DNA of 59,966 bases from the IMG/VR virus record IMGVR_UViG_3300020476_000002, positions 1 through 59,966 of that record; one strand, 5' to 3'. Under the pieces are notes generated by a model, which was not told where the DNA came from, did not search any database, and saw only the letters and a program-made list of their open reading frames with translations. Below, piece after piece: positions 24,034 to 30,807 of this stretch (within the stretch, counting starts at the first letter, position 1; every line of letters starts with the position of its first letter). The translations under genes were made by a program, and so were the position numbers. This stretch comes from a virus.

Positions 24034-24448
24034 TGCTTTCTTCCTCTCTCTTTTCGAGAATATCTGCGAGAACATAGTTCCCGTCATGTTTATGCCAGAG
24101 ATGCAGACCTAAGCCCAACCTCATCGCACATCTTTTAATACCGTCCGACGCACACGCCTTCAGCCTTGCTCCATCCGTCTTCCAATTGTTCGGATTCTCG
24201 CACTCACCAACCTCTTGTATCGAGGTAGTTCGTCCATCAACATCAACAGTAAGAGTGCAGAGGCAACCAGTAAGAGTACCGTCAGCATCCCGAACAAGAG
24301 TGTCAATAGCAAAATCATGTGGACCTACTATTCCTAATAAGAATTGCGACACAATACCGTGTGGTACATAGGATGCCGCAAATTTTCCCGGTTTAGTTTC
24401 AATGAACTTCTCCGAGAATGGTGTTGCTAACTTACTTAACTGACTCAT
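24026..24448 (-). CDS. Possible Rad52-like single-strand annealing protein (140 aa)
   Basis: A compact alpha/beta protein with ATFSEKFIETKPG-type start and a C-terminal signature (WKTDGARLKACASDGIKRCA, then MRLGLGLHLW) that resembles the conserved helix of Rad52/Sak-type annealing proteins (xALKRAxRxxGLGLxLW). It sits between SSB and a Cas4-like nuclease, the usual exonuclease-annealase arrangement of phage recombination systems. The match is by eye only. Another DNA-binding replication accessory is possible. Confidence 0.5.
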   Translation of the reverse strand: MSQLSKLATPFSEKFIETKPGKFAASYVPHGIVSQFLLGIVGPHDFAIDTLVRDADGTLTGCLCTLTVDVDGRTTSIQEVGECENPNNWKTDGARLKACASDGIKRCAMRLGLGLHLWHKHDGNYVLADILEKREEESNE

Positions 24449-25262
24449 CAGTCTCCTTTATTACTAAATCGATAATGTCTAATATGTTTACGTCGCCATG
24501 CTGTTCACAGATATCAAAGTGAGGACAGTAATTACATTCCCACGGAATCTCTGTGCTCCACCATGATCTCAACCCTTCAGGTATTACACCACTAGTCAAA
24601 TAGTTCTTAGCCATTTGAGCGTGCTGCTCCAAGAAATAAGTAGTAGCAACAGAAATAGATGTGTCGCTCTCATCAATTGGATCGTAGATACTGTAATACC
24701 ATTCAACCATGTCACCGGCACGAGCACTATCTTTCCAACGAGAAGGCGTCGCATCAGTACAGACATACACAAGATGTATCTCTGTCAGCCCCAGCGCTAT
24801 GGCATATGCACACGCTTGGAATAGATGCTCTTCCTTCGGGCCTTCCCTTCTCGCTTTACGGAACCCGTAGTTACGCATGGTTTTAATTTCTAAGACAGTT
24901 CCTTCACGACGACTTGGGTTGTTATGAGATGCATGATAAACACCATCAGCATGACCTGAAGTCATAACGTCAGGCATACTTACAGGCACTTCGCATTCAA
25001 AGTTAGGCACCTTGTCATTGAATGCCTGTTGTATGTGGTCATGCATTGTGTTGCCAAACTCTCTAGCAACATACCCATTGACAGCGTTCTCCCCAGCATC
25101 AACCCGAGGCACACCCATCCCATCGAACACCTGTTTCCTATCACACGTGGTGATATTAGATATTCTCAGGAACGATCCGTCTGCCGTTGGCTTGTTCTCT
25201 GGGTGCCGTATGTATTCACGAAGAGCTAGCTCCGCTGGACCCCGGCCCGTTTCGTACTGCAT
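24432..25262 (-). CDS. Cas4/RecB-like PD-(D/E)XK exonuclease with Fe-S cysteines (276 aa)
   Basis: Start at ATG 25262, with GGGAG six bases before it. Nuclease motifs: HDHI (His74/76), SGHADG (Asp106), VLEIKT (Glu125, Lys127) and QACAYAIAL (Gln149, Tyr153). Cys40 plus the C-terminal Cys243, Cys246 and Cys252 (WECNYCPHFDIC) give the four-cysteine iron-sulfur arrangement of Cas4/AddB nucleases. It would resect DNA ends for the adjacent annealing protein and SSB. No cas genes or CRISPR are present, so a recombination role is favoured. Confidence 0.85.
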   Translation of the reverse strand: MQYETGRGPAELALREYIRHPENKPTADGSFLRISNITTCDRKQVFDGMGVPRVDAGENAVNGYVAREFGNTMHDHIQQAFNDKVPNFECEVPVSMPDVMTSGHADGVYHASHNNPSRREGTVLEIKTMRNYGFRKARREGPKEEHLFQACAYAIALGLTEIHLVYVCTDATPSRWKDSARAGDMVEWYYSIYDPIDESDTSISVATTYFLEQHAQMAKNYLTSGVIPEGLRSWWSTEIPWECNYCPHFDICEQHGDVNILDIIDLVIKETDESVK

Positions 25263-25288
25263 TGTTCTCCCTTTCAAGGTTCAGTTTA

Positions 25289-25438
25289 TCAGTTCCCTCG
25301 GGCCTCATCAATGCGGCGATCCCAATAATCTGATTCAGCAATCGCTCTAGCTTCCTCGATTTCCTCATCAGTGTGCTCATCATCCCAATCTGGTGGTTCC
25401 ATTGCATCATACTGGGCCTCTGCCATTTCAAAACTCAT
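25289..25438 (-). CDS. Small acidic protein (49 aa)
   Basis: MSFEMAEAQYDAMEPPDWDD, then EHTDEEIEEARAIAESDYWD, ending RRIDEARGN. GGAGGAG lies six bases upstream and the ATG overlaps the preceding stop, so expression is well supported. It is strongly acidic with a Trp-containing centre. Function unknown; small acidic phage proteins can act as DNA mimics or inhibitors of host factors, but nothing specific points to this. Confidence 0.7.
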   Translation of the reverse strand: MSFEMAEAQYDAMEPPDWDDEHTDEEIEEARAIAESDYWDRRIDEARGN

Positions 25439-25857
25439 CCTTCTCCTCCTATTTCTCGGTCAGGAACATAAAGCATTTCCTCTTCATCATGCTCCCAATA
25501 TTGGTGATAATACTCAGCGGTTGAACGCCACATATACTGCGGACCAGCATGACGTTCCTTTCTTCTTGACAACCGAGTCTCTTGCCTATTGCATGATCCA
25601 CACACAACAGGTTCAATCATCCCGGCTTTTTGTGCTCGCTTCATTAATGGACCTAAGAGTCGAGCATTATCTAACTTGACTCCCATCTTTTCCAATTCAA
25701 TGTGAACTTCATCAGTGGTCCATGCTTGCCACGGCCCATTTTTGATTACACATTTCTTGATTGCCATTTTTGCAGCACGCTTCTGGGATGGACGGGCAGA
25801 AGTTTCTACCCGTGCCATCCCTATGTCACGTTGCTGCTGTCCCTCATTCCCCGACAT
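25435..25857 (-). CDS. Putative winged-helix protein (140 aa)
   Basis: After a basic start (RPSQKRAAKMAIKKCVIKNG) comes a helical region (WTTDEVHIELEKMGVKLDNA, then RLLGPLMKRAQKAGMIEP) with the spacing of a winged-helix DNA-binding fold. A CGSCNRQ pair and an aromatic C-terminus follow. Similar phage proteins lie in replication modules and may load replication proteins or regulate transcription. The fold is inferred from pattern only. Confidence 0.55.
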   Translation of the reverse strand: MSGNEGQQQRDIGMARVETSARPSQKRAAKMAIKKCVIKNGPWQAWTTDEVHIELEKMGVKLDNARLLGPLMKRAQKAGMIEPVVCGSCNRQETRLSRRKERHAGPQYMWRSTAEYYHQYWEHDEEEMLYVPDREIGGEG

Positions 25858-26110
25858 AGCTGCGAGCCATATTGTACAAGGCTTTAGCTACAGCGTTAAT
25901 GAAAGCATCATCATCAGGGTCAACAACTGCTGACTCTGCATATTCCTTGATGTAATGCTCGATATCGTTTTCTATAACAGTGGTAACGATATGTTCTACC
26001 TCACCACTGTCTCGGATTACATCAGCACAGATATCACCCACGATGTCACAAAAAGTTCCATCGTTAGCAAAATCGTGTGTGTTTATTTCTACTGTTGCTT
26101 CTATACTCAT
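25844..26110 (-). CDS. Hypothetical acidic protein (88 aa)
   Basis: MSIEATVEINTHDFANDGTF, then helices with DDDAFINAVAKALYNMARSY at the end. The start is preceded by a GGAG-type site, and the end overlaps the next gene by 14 bases. No family recognised; its position in a tightly packed operon supports translation. Confidence 0.7.
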   Translation of the reverse strand: MSIEATVEINTHDFANDGTFCDIVGDICADVIRDSGEVEHIVTTVIENDIEHYIKEYAESAVVDPDDDAFINAVAKALYNMARSYVGE

Positions 26111-26122
26111 TTTCTTTCTCCT

Positions 26123-26338
26123 TTATTTATTTCTTGCTTGAAGTATTTGCTCCCGAGTAAATGCATCATGTTCCACCATTGGAGTATCACGCTTTGTTCC
26201 TCTCTTATTTTTTGTTGCCTTATCTTCTTTCCTGAAAACACGCCAAGCTTCACGGCAACCAGCGCACCGGCACCCATTGCTATAAAAATTTGCTGACGGT
26301 TTCCCTTTACAAGAAGCTCTTTGATTAGCCAAAGTCAC
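26123..26338 (-). CDS. Small Cys-motif protein (71 aa)
   Basis: Contains SNGCRCAGCREAWRVFRKED, the YxNGCRCxxCxxAxxxY pattern found in many short proteins of actinobacterial phages. Together with the earlier Cys10 it could bind zinc. The rest is basic. Probably a nucleic-acid-binding accessory; the true function is unknown. It gives weak support for an actinobacterial host. Confidence 0.65.
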   Translation of the reverse strand: MTLANQRASCKGKPSANFYSNGCRCAGCREAWRVFRKEDKATKNKRGTKRDTPMVEHDAFTREQILQARNK

Positions 26339-26341
26339 ACC

Positions 26342-26575
26342 TCATTGGTCCATCAAATCCTTTATCATGCTGTCAAGATCACCTTCAACATGTGTCAACA
26401 ACTCATGCACTTCGTGAAGACGACCCTTTAAGATTGTTAGGGGAACGTGAAGATACAGTTCACCCTCGACTTGCTCCTCCGTATACTCTTTCTCTAACTC
26501 ATCACGCCGAGCTTGAAGGTACGCCATAATATTTTCAGCAGTAATCAAATCGTGATTACCAATTGTCTTATTCAC
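26342..26575 (-). CDS. Hypothetical protein (77 aa)
   Basis: Mostly helical and acidic: AENIMAYLQARRDELEKEYT, then a segment ending LTHVEGDLDSMIKDLMDQ. The start overlaps the DUF932 gene stop by four bases, so the two are translationally coupled. No family recognised. The heptad-like spacing suggests a short coiled coil. Confidence 0.7.
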   Translation of the reverse strand: MNKTIGNHDLITAENIMAYLQARRDELEKEYTEEQVEGELYLHVPLTILKGRLHEVHELLTHVEGDLDSMIKDLMDQ

Positions 26576-27582
26576 GACTGCTCTCCTACCAAAATCTTGG
26601 CAGCCTTCTCAGTCATCGGTAACTTCCCGAACATCACATTGGCATCATGCCTACGGGCACGTTCCATGCTGCTATTCACACCCTTAACTGATTTATCTTT
26701 CTGCTCCCATGCTTGAACAGCCATGAGTGCACCCCACTTGGTGTTACGCACACTAGCTATATCCTCGTCACGACGGAATCTGTGATTCAAGTCTGATTTC
26801 ACGTTACGCCAACGAGTTAACTGATTGTAATAGCCCTGATGTGATTGAGTATTGCTTCTCCACCACGGCTCTTCAGGTCCACTACCAATGAGATTGATAA
26901 CTAATCCATCCCATTGTTCATCAACGAACTCTTCGTTAGCCATACGTTCAATCTGTTGCTTGTATGTTTCATGTCTTTCATAGCTATCACACAATGCTTG
27001 AACAGCTTCTTGCATCATGCCTTGGGGATCACCCATCTTCTTAAACTTGAAGATAGCGTTCTTATCCAAGATGTTTAGCTTGAAAGTATTCGCACACACA
27101 ACAGCCCGTGCAGACTGAGTAGCAATTAACGGAATACTTTTGTCATGTCCGTTACCAATGTTGAACATCGATTCAACTCTTGACCAACCGGGAATTTCTA
27201 TATCTTCCTTGAACTTCAGAGACACATAACCAACAGCACCATGATCATAGGTACCAACTGATTCGATAGCCTCTACCAGTCCAGTATCGATAAGCAATCC
27301 AGTTAATTCATCAGCCATAAACCGATGTTGAACTATTCGGTATCGATTACTTACTTCAGCATGAGCATATGGATAGTTGACCATCTTTAAGACCTGTCGA
27401 TCCGAAAGTAATTCAGCTACTCCATGATGCTCAATGAGTATCGGTGTACGTTCAACCTCAGACCAGTCAAAGGCTTCACGAGCTTTCTCCCAATCAATAG
27501 GTCCAACGGTACCCATTCCATGCCAAGCAGCCTTACGATATAAGGCATGTTCAGCATCTAATTTTGTCATCCTATGTGACAT
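26572..27582 (-). CDS. DUF932 / phage-plasmid-like protein (336 aa)
   Basis: The N-terminal region AAWHGMGTVGPIDWEKAREA, then the central ANRYRIVQHR-like segment (VSNRYRIVQHRFMADELTGL), and MFNIGNGHDKSIPLIATQSA followed by RAVVCANTFKL, are hallmarks of DUF932, a family spread among phages and plasmids. Length fits. The molecular role is unestablished; its usual place beside SSB and recombination genes suggests a DNA metabolism function. The start overlaps the upstream gene by 11 bases. Confidence 0.85.
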   Translation of the reverse strand: MSHRMTKLDAEHALYRKAAWHGMGTVGPIDWEKAREAFDWSEVERTPILIEHHGVAELLSDRQVLKMVNYPYAHAEVSNRYRIVQHRFMADELTGLLIDTGLVEAIESVGTYDHGAVGYVSLKFKEDIEIPGWSRVESMFNIGNGHDKSIPLIATQSARAVVCANTFKLNILDKNAIFKFKKMGDPQGMMQEAVQALCDSYERHETYKQQIERMANEEFVDEQWDGLVINLIGSGPEEPWWRSNTQSHQGYYNQLTRWRNVKSDLNHRFRRDEDIASVRNTKWGALMAVQAWEQKDKSVKGVNSSMERARRHDANVMFGKLPMTEKAAKILVGEQS

Positions 27583-27850
27583 CTAATTCCCCTTGTTTAT
27601 TGTTAGCTATTTGTTCTTCAACTTGTTTATTTATTTTGGCCCAATCTTTTTCTCCGATATTGCTGATTGTTAAATTGCCAAAAGATACAGTCCATGTTTT
27701 GTCACTATCAAAATAACTAGCCCAAACATAAGACTCTTTGTCTGGATGCATCGCAACAGACACAGTTAATTTACTGTCGTTGTAAAGATATTCTCTGCGT
27801 TCTTCGCACGCATCATTAACAACAGTTGTACTTATCCTAACATTTTTCAT
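27572..27850 (-). CDS. Hypothetical protein (92 aa)
   Basis: The start is placed at ATG 27850 (MKNVRISTTVVNDACEERRE), preceded by AAGGGAAA. An in-frame TTG 60 bases upstream would add 20 residues that look non-conserved. The product is beta-rich with SYVWASYFDSDKTWTVSFGN in the middle. It is the first gene behind the promoter at 27951-27956. No family recognised. Confidence 0.65.
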   Translation of the reverse strand: MKNVRISTTVVNDACEERREYLYNDSKLTVSVAMHPDKESYVWASYFDSDKTWTVSFGNLTISNIGEKDWAKINKQVEEQIANNKQGELDVT

Positions 27851-27950
27851 TACTTTCCCTTTCAATTTGAGATCTTCAGGAGAGGGGATGGTGCCCCATA
27901 TCTGAGACAATCCTTATCCCCTCTCCCTTTCTTGCGACCTTTCAGGAAAT

Positions 27951-27959
27951 ATTATACCA
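27951..27959 (-). promoter_or_regulatory. Extended -10 promoter for the leftward operon
   Basis: Read on the minus strand the site is TGGTATAAT, an exact extended -10 (TGnTATAAT). No good -35 is present, which is normal for this class. It lies about 100 bases upstream of the ATG at 27850 and faces the leftward genes down to 22163, including SSB and the nucleases. Confidence 0.6.
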
Positions 27960-28243
27960 GCAATAAATACCAAACCCCTTCGGGCTTGTATTTAACACAG
28001 GATTAAGCTTCCAAAAGGTCACGTTTTCGGTCACCATAACAGGCTGACCTTGGCCCTGAGCACCAATACGATACGTTGCTGCCTAGACTTTCCGGTGCTG
28101 CCACTGAGTGACACTCCCCACCACGCCCAAGCTGGGCATTCCGCGACACTCCCCACCTTTCCGGTGCTGCCATGACGCTGCCTACCGCAGGAGACCCTAG
28201 CTTTCCGCACTATGCCCAAGCCCGCCCTTCCGTGTCCTATATT
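27960..28243. repeat. Non-coding gap with a GC-rich imperfect repeat cluster
   Basis: There is no credible gene here. CTTTCCGGTGCTGCCA occurs at 28088-28103 and 28157-28172, GACACTCCCCACC at 28110-28122 and 28145-28157, and GCCCAAGC at about 28125 and 28214. A related CCTAG-CTTTCCG start recurs near 28084 and 28196. The order of the elements is partly shuffled, so this is not a CRISPR array. Iteron-like replication sites, operator sites or a structured RNA are possible. The remainder of the gap holds the promoter region. Confidence 0.6.
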
Positions 28244-28687
28244 TTATAACTCGTCTATAGCTAGACGCACATTCTCAAACTCATCGAATGCGGTTACTCG
28301 ATCACTCAAATTACGGAACCGAGTCTTATACATTGCAACAACCTGAGCACGCTGATCCGTGTCATTCATTGCAACCTCGACAGATACATACCCTTTTTCT
28401 TTTACGGGCTGCACCATCGCAGGAATTTTTACTTTCTTTATCCCATTACTAGGATGATCGTAAGTAACAGTAATTTTATAGTTAGCAATCAACGCACGAG
28501 CTTGCTGCAACCTGTACTTATCTGCTGCTGATGTATTATCCCAATCAAAATGCTTATGTAACACATGCTTAGGATCACGAGCAACTTCAACCACTGTCTC
28601 TGGTTGAACCGTCCCATACGTTGATTCAATATCTTCTAAAGCTATAAGAGTTTCAGAAGGATTCGTTTTAACTATCGAATGTTCCAT
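28244..28687 (-). CDS. Conserved phage hypothetical (147 aa)
   Basis: The segment VVEVARDPKHVLHKHFDWDN, then TSAADKYRLQQARALI, matches a pattern shared by many phage proteins of unknown function (PexxLHxxFxWDDxxAAxxyRLxQAR). A beta-rich part follows. The stop is 12 bases past the repeat cluster, and the start touches the next gene's end. A DNA-related early function is assumed from its neighbours. Confidence 0.7.
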   Translation of the reverse strand: MEHSIVKTNPSETLIALEDIESTYGTVQPETVVEVARDPKHVLHKHFDWDNTSAADKYRLQQARALIANYKITVTYDHPSNGIKKVKIPAMVQPVKEKGYVSVEVAMNDTDQRAQVVAMYKTRFRNLSDRVTAFDEFENVRLAIDEL

Positions 28688-29380
28688 TTATATTTCCTCA
28701 TATTTCGCTGGATCTAATGTGAATTGACCATACATACCAGTGTTCGACTGCGGTGAAGCTGGCCTCCATTCACCAACACCTCCCATACCTGCTGCTTCAA
28801 CAAGAGTATGGATACCTTCGAAATCAATTTGTGTAGGAATATATCTGACAGTCAATGTCGCTGACCATTCAGGATATGTAGCTCTCCATCGCAGATCAGC
28901 AGTTCCTTGCCCAACCCGAACAACATCTTCTCTACTTTCAGGCACCCCAATGATAGGTACAAGCTGATTCTGACCGAAGCCTTCAACGTAAAGCGCCGTT
29001 CTTAAACCGACCAACGTCACTTCCTTACCAAACAAACGGGAAGCACCAACAATCGCAGCCTTGAATCCAACAGCAGGGAAACCATCAGTTACCCCACTGG
29101 CCTTCTGAATATCGTCATCCAAAATATATCGAGAATCATTAAACGATTTCTCTGGATTACGAGGTGGTTTCTTTGTCTTAACACCCGGTGTTGTCATTAA
29201 CGCAGCCTTATTAGCAAACCGATTAACAATCAAAGGCGTAACACCTTTAATATAAATATCAACCGACGCCCGAGTAATCTTTTTCAAGCTCATCGCAGGC
29301 AATTCATGCTCAATAACAACTGGCTCAGGTTGTTTCACCTCAACTATTTTTTTCGTTGAAGTTGCTTTCTTTGTAGCCAT
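28688..29380 (-). CDS. Conserved phage hypothetical (230 aa)
   Basis: The basic N-terminus (MATKKATSTKKIVEVKQPEP) is followed by a beta-rich body with IKGVTPLIVNRFANKAALMT, GFPAVGFKAAIVGASRLFGK, and a C-terminal GMGGVGEWRPASPQSNTGMY motif. Proteins with a WPxxGFKxA core and a GxGEWRP end are common in actinobacterial and other phages next to early genes, with no established function. It forms a pair with the downstream 147-aa gene. Confidence 0.7.
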   Translation of the reverse strand: MATKKATSTKKIVEVKQPEPVVIEHELPAMSLKKITRASVDIYIKGVTPLIVNRFANKAALMTTPGVKTKKPPRNPEKSFNDSRYILDDDIQKASGVTDGFPAVGFKAAIVGASRLFGKEVTLVGLRTALYVEGFGQNQLVPIIGVPESREDVVRVGQGTADLRWRATYPEWSATLTVRYIPTQIDFEGIHTLVEAAGMGGVGEWRPASPQSNTGMYGQFTLDPAKYEEI

Positions 29381-29472
29381 AACTTTCTCCTTTATTTCAT
29401 TTAAGATCTATAAACGTCGCACCATTATTGGATACAACAACAAGCTAAAGACGGGTGTCGATACCGGTTTGT

Positions 29473-29598
29473 GGTAGATCGAACGTGTCTACCTAGCAGA
29501 TCTCTATGAGTGCTGGTCGCTTTAATCACTCAGCAAATCCAGTATCGAATCCCAAGGAACCACACCAGTCTGGAAGGTGACTGATGTGGAACCTTTGG
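29473..29598 (-). ncRNA. Structured intergenic RNA candidate (three hairpins)
   Basis: The 225-base gap between two leftward genes holds GGTAGA/TCTACC (29473-29493), TGAGTG/CACTCA (29507-29532) and a long stem, CCAAGGAACCACACCAGTC with GACTGATGTGGAACCTTTGG (29552-29598). The long stem makes 6+5+4 pairs with two symmetric internal loops. It begins eight bases past the stop of the 29606-30214 gene, so it could be a terminator or stabiliser. No T-run or tRNA fold was found. Confidence 0.4.
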
Positions 29599-29605
29599 AC
29601 TCGAC

Positions 29606-30214
29606 CTAGGCGTAAAGCCCTTCTGAACGGTCGATTACCAATGCGTTCGTAGACATGTTCTCTACGGTACGGTTAATGTGTGCATCCAAGAGAACGCTTG
29701 CCTTGTTTTCACGCAACGCAATCTCTGTAGCCTTCTGATTTTCAAGACGTGAGAATGCCATCAACTCCCAATTCACCATCGGGCGACCAACATTACCACC
29801 ACGTGAGTAGTACTGAAGATCTGACGTAACGATGTCACCAATAGCGTTCTCAACTCGACGCCATGCTTCAACGTTGCTGTGATCTCGAACCCAAACTGTG
29901 TGATCCCACACGCCCTTCGCAGTCTCAGTCTTACCAACTGGGAACAGGACGATGCGATACTCAATAGACTCTGGGTTACGAACCTCAATGCCATTCTCTT
30001 TGCATGTCTCAATGTATTCTTTAGACACGGCCTTATCGTTAGCCCTGAACCACGTAGGTAGTGCAGTACTATCGTTGTAAGATGCGCTGAACTCTTGGAT
30101 CAGAGTGTCTGCGAGCACCATGTCACGCCAACCATCAGTCATCAATCCAAGATTGGATTCACGAACGAAGTTAACTATGTCGTTGCCGAGTAGCTCGGCT
30201 TTAGTTGCAGCCAT
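29606..30214 (-). CDS. Hypothetical phage protein (202 aa)
   Basis: A soluble, mixed alpha/beta protein. It starts MAATKAELLGNDIVNFVRES, has SIEYRIVLFPVGKTETAKGV in the middle and ends VENMSTNALVIDRSEGLYA. No catalytic motif was recognised. The start lies inside the end of a 48-aa gene, and the long hairpin follows its stop, so it may be the last or most abundant product of the first leftward transcript. Confidence 0.7.
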   Translation of the reverse strand: MAATKAELLGNDIVNFVRESNLGLMTDGWRDMVLADTLIQEFSASYNDSTALPTWFRANDKAVSKEYIETCKENGIEVRNPESIEYRIVLFPVGKTETAKGVWDHTVWVRDHSNVEAWRRVENAIGDIVTSDLQYYSRGGNVGRPMVNWELMAFSRLENQKATEIALRENKASVLLDAHINRTVENMSTNALVIDRSEGLYA

Positions 30215-30347
30215 TACTGGCCTCTCTTTCTTTGTTTAAGCGACGTATCGCAGCAATATTTGCTAAGCCACGTCGCACTGTTTCTGGATCTAATCGCCAG
30301 ATTTGTTGTTTGTAGACCTCACGGACTACACGATCTCGTCTCGGCAT
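30201..30347 (-). CDS. Small basic protein (48 aa)
   Basis: MPRRDRVVREVYKQQIWRLD, then PETVRRGLANIAAIRRLNKE, ending SNGCN. The ATG overlaps the TGA of the upstream frame (TGATG), and the end overlaps the 202-aa gene by 14 bases. Coupling of this kind implies that ribosomes finish at 30347, which supports translation of the frame just upstream. Basic helical design; function unknown. Confidence 0.65.
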   Translation of the reverse strand: MPRRDRVVREVYKQQIWRLDPETVRRGLANIAAIRRLNKEREASNGCN

Positions 30348-30565
30348 CAGAAGTGGCTCCCGTGTAGGGAGCAAGCGGCTTCGTCTTCCTCGGTGATTGG
30401 CAGGTCGTTCTCTAGGCAGCGCCGCAGCTTGTAGCAGGTGCAGTCAAGCTGGTAGGCGAAGCCGCTCTCTTCTTCTGAGCGGTAGCTTTGGGGGTCGCCC
30501 CAAACTGTGATCCAGAAGAGTTCTTCTGTTCTGGTAGCGAGCCGCTGTAGGTCGCGGCTTATGCT
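30347..30565 (-). CDS. Frameshift extension (72 aa) of the 30559-30807 gene
   Basis: This frame is open from the slip site to TGA at 30347 and encodes SISRDLQRLATRTEELFWIT, then VWGDPQSYRSEEESGFAYQL, then a Cys-bearing tail. It has no ATG, GTG or TTG of its own after the upstream stop, yet its TGA is coupled to the next ATG. It would be reached by a -1 shift at CCCAAAA (30565-30571), giving a 153-aa fusion. The alternatives are one inserted or deleted base in the sequence, or a start at the ATG codons near 30712-30733 that overlap the upstream gene. Confidence 0.5.
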   Translation of the reverse strand, partial: SISRDLQRLATRTEELFWITVWGDPQSYRSEEESGFAYQLDCTCYKLRRCLENDLPITEEDEAACSLHGSHF

Positions 30566-30807
30566 TTTGGGTCTGCGTCCAAGTCTCGGTAAACGATCGT
30601 GGTCTTGATCGAGCCGTAGTGAACGTTGTTTTCGTAGTTTGGAGTGTCGCCGTAGCTCTCGCGGAGCTTCCTTTGCAGTTCCGCAGTTTTCTTGCGGCCA
30701 CTCTCGTCGCATTTTGTGATGCGGGCCTTCCATGAGACCTGAAGTTCGGAAAATCCCTTCAGTTCAATCCATTCGGCCCATTCGGTCCGAAGCATTTTGG
30801 TTCTCAT
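30559..30807 (-). CDS. Hypothetical early protein with terminal slippery site (82 aa)
   Basis: ATG at 30807 follows AGGAGG perfectly. The product MRTKMLRTEWAEWIELKGFS, then ELQVSWKARITKCDESGRKK, continues to IVYRDLDADPKA and stops at 30559. Just before the stop is C-CCA-AAA, the canonical X-XXY-YYZ heptamer for -1 frameshifting, two codons ahead of TAA. It is the first gene of the leftward half, next to the inverted-repeat region. The function of either form is unknown. Confidence 0.7.
   Translation of the reverse strand: MRTKMLRTEWAEWIELKGFSELQVSWKARITKCDESGRKKTAELQRKLRESYGDTPNYENNVHYGSIKTTIVYRDLDADPKA

Noticed and set aside
24034-24087. N-terminal extension of SSB
   Set aside because: The added residues do not fit the OB-fold start; the ATG at 24033 gives the normal SSB N-terminus.
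27851-27910. 20-residue N-terminal extension of the 92-aa leftward protein
   Set aside because: It would need a TTG start without a ribosome binding site, while the ATG at 27850 has one.
28083-28232. CRISPR-like array
   Set aside because: Repeats are few, of unequal length and in shuffled order with no constant spacer size. The Cas4-like gene nearby has no cas1/cas2 partners.
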